From Aquincola agrisoli (GTDB lineage Bacteria; Pseudomonadota; Gammaproteobacteria; Burkholderiales; Burkholderiaceae_C), in NCBI RefSeq assembly GCF_036621135.1, contig NZ_JAZIBG010000009.1, forward strand, positions 186,001-250,000: 64,000 nt of DNA, in the 5' to 3' direction. Shown here in pieces: positions 62,898-64,000 of this stretch. Under the pieces are notes generated by a model that saw only the letters and a list, made by a program, of their open reading frames with translations, was not told the DNA's origin and did not search any database. The translations under genes were made by a program, and so were the position numbers. Position 1 is the first letter of the stretch, and the number at the start of each line of letters is the position of its first letter.

Positions 62898-64000
62898 CTA
62901 CTTCTTGTCCTTCGGCATCTGGGCCACCAGCGAGAGGTCGACGTCCATGCCCTCGATCTGGAAGTGTGGCATCACGAAGAGCTTGACGCGGAAGAAGCCG
63001 GGGTTGTCCTCGATGTCCTCGACCACGACGCGGGCGTCGCGCAGCGGGAACTGCGCACGCACCTCGTCGCTCGGGTCGTTCATCTCGGTGACCAGGCCGC
63101 GGATCCACTTGGTGAACTCGTGCTCGAGCAGCTTGCGGTCCTTGGTCATGCCGATGTTCTCGCGCTGCATCACCTTGAGGTAGTGCGCCAGCCGCGAGAT
63201 CAGCAGGATGTAGGGTAGCCGGCTGTTGGCCCGGCTGTTGGCCGTGGCCTCGGGCGTGTCGTACAGCGCGGGCTTCTGCGCCGAGTTGGCCGAGAAGAAG
63301 CAGGCGTAGTCGCGGTTCTTGTAGAACGACAGCGGCACGAAGCCGAGGTTGGCGAACTCGAACTCGCGTGTCTCCGGGATCAGCACCTCGGTCGGGATCT
63401 TCGCCTGCGCGCCGGTGCCCAGGTCGTACAGGTGGATCGGCAGGTCCTCGACCAGCCCGCCCGCGCGCGGCCCGCGGATCTGCACGCACCAGCCGTTGCG
63501 CACGTAGGAGCGCACCATGCCCGCGGCCATCGCGAACGCAGCGGACGTCCACAGGTAGCGGCGGTGGTCCGGTCCCTTCACTCCCTCCTCGTAGTTGAAG
63601 CTGCGCACCGGCACGGTCTGCGTGCCGTAGGGCAGGCGGGCCAGCACGCTGGGCAGCGTCAGGCCGACGTAGCGGGCGTCCTCCGTCTCGCGGAAGCTCT
63701 TCCACTTGGTGAACTCCACGCGGTCCATGTAGACGCCGATGTCCTGGATGCGCGCCACCTCGTCCATGCTCTCCTTGCCGAAGAAGGCGGCGCCGGCGGC
63801 CGCGAGGAAGGGGCAGTGCGAGGCCGCCGCGACCTTCGAGACCTGCCGCAGCAGCATCATGTCCTGCGGGCTGCGGTCGAACTCGTAGGCCGAGACCATC
63901 GCGGCGAAGGGCTCGCCGCCGGGCTGGTCGTACTCCTGCACGTAGGTGTGGTGGTAGAGGCCGCTCTGCACGATCTCCGGCGTGTCCTCGAAGTCCTGCC
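62898..64000 (-). CDS. tssC: type VI secretion sheath protein TssC, N-terminus beyond window
   Basis: The C-terminal 367 residues of TssC (VipB/EvpB family), the large subunit of the contractile sheath. The frame is open to base 64000, so the start lies outside. Conserved segments include FAAMVSAYEFDRSPQDM, YGLTLPSVLARLPYG-like YVGLTLPSVLARLPYG, and the C-terminal KLFVMPHFQIEGMDVDLSL. In most loci hcp follows tssC, but here the next gene downstream is the convergent SDR gene 24 bases away, so tssC ends its operon. Confidence 0.94.
   Translation of the reverse strand, partial: QDFEDTPEIVQSGLYHHTYVQEYDQPGGEPFAAMVSAYEFDRSPQDMMLLRQVSKVAAASHCPFLAAAGAAFFGKESMDEVARIQDIGVYMDRVEFTKWKSFRETEDARYVGLTLPSVLARLPYGTQTVPVRSFNYEEGVKGPDHRRYLWTSAAFAMAAGMVRSYVRNGWCVQIRGPRAGGLVEDLPIHLYDLGTGAQAKIPTEVLIPETREFEFANLGFVPLSFYKNRDYACFFSANSAQKPALYDTPEATANSRANSRLPYILLISRLAHYLKVMQRENIGMTKDRKLLEHEFTKWIRGLVTEMNDPSDEVRAQFPLRDARVVVEDIEDNPGFFRVKLFVMPHFQIEGMDVDLSLVAQMPKDKK

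Overview
High-GC (about 70%) chromosomal DNA with dense operons, ATGA start/stop overlaps and betaproteobacterial gene content. It suggests the order Burkholderiales, probably near the Rubrivivax/Leptothrix group; this is inferred from protein families and codon use, not from a marker gene. No rRNA or tRNA gene was recognised.

Layout. 1-6.7 kb: truncated lysR gene, drug/metabolite exporter, YqjM-type ene-reductase, an isolated elongation factor G gene, a methyltransferase and a small membrane protein. 6.7-11.9 kb: aldehyde dehydrogenase coupled to a large MscS channel, then a secreted NHL-repeat protein. 11.9-16.3 kb: fdhD and a molybdopterin oxidoreductase of the FdhF/YdeP type, divergent from a ModE-like regulator with a ligand-binding domain. 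16.4-22 kb: periplasmic asparaginase, a PEP-CTERM-like small protein, an orphan ureD, glucokinase, a membrane protein and a class V aminotransferase. 22-27.6 kb: complete urea ABC transporter urtABCDE. 27.8-31.8 kb: a tiny basic protein, an FAD oxidoreductase, an MFS carrier, a five-repeat type I-E CRISPR array without cas genes, and an unexplained stretch.

31.8-41.7 kb is the functional centre. A biuret hydrolase-like gene and an NCS2 permease diverge from allophanate hydrolase (atzF), a nitrate/sulfonate-type ABC transporter, atzG-atzE-atzH and a GntR-type regulator. This looks like a complete route from biuret or carboxybiuret to ammonia and CO2. Two near-identical palindromes (core TGGTATACCA) sit in the divergent promoter region and a third lies at 42.28 kb, so a small regulon can be proposed. 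With urtABCDE and ureD, about 23 kb is devoted to urea-like nitrogen sources.

41.7-54.2 kb: thioesterase, acyl-CoA-associated phosphotransferase and acyl-CoA ligase; a single-gene fusion of a ribbon-helix-helix antitoxin domain with an AbiEii-like nucleotidyltransferase whose start codon abuts a nested inverted repeat; a cupin; a complete branched-chain amino acid type (liv) ABC transporter; a D-2-hydroxyacid dehydrogenase and a second acyl-CoA ligase. 54.4-60.6 kb: type I restriction hsdM and a DUF1016 nuclease, followed by an intact IS21-family element with no hsdS or hsdR in sight. 60.7-64 kb: a tandem TetR regulator, an SDR dehydrogenase, and the C-terminal part of the type VI sheath protein TssC, which runs off the right edge.

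The most interesting points are the biuret cluster with its proposed operators and unassigned permease, the antitoxin-nucleotidyltransferase fusion with its adjoining repeat, the cas-less CRISPR array, and the IS21-associated remnant restriction locus.
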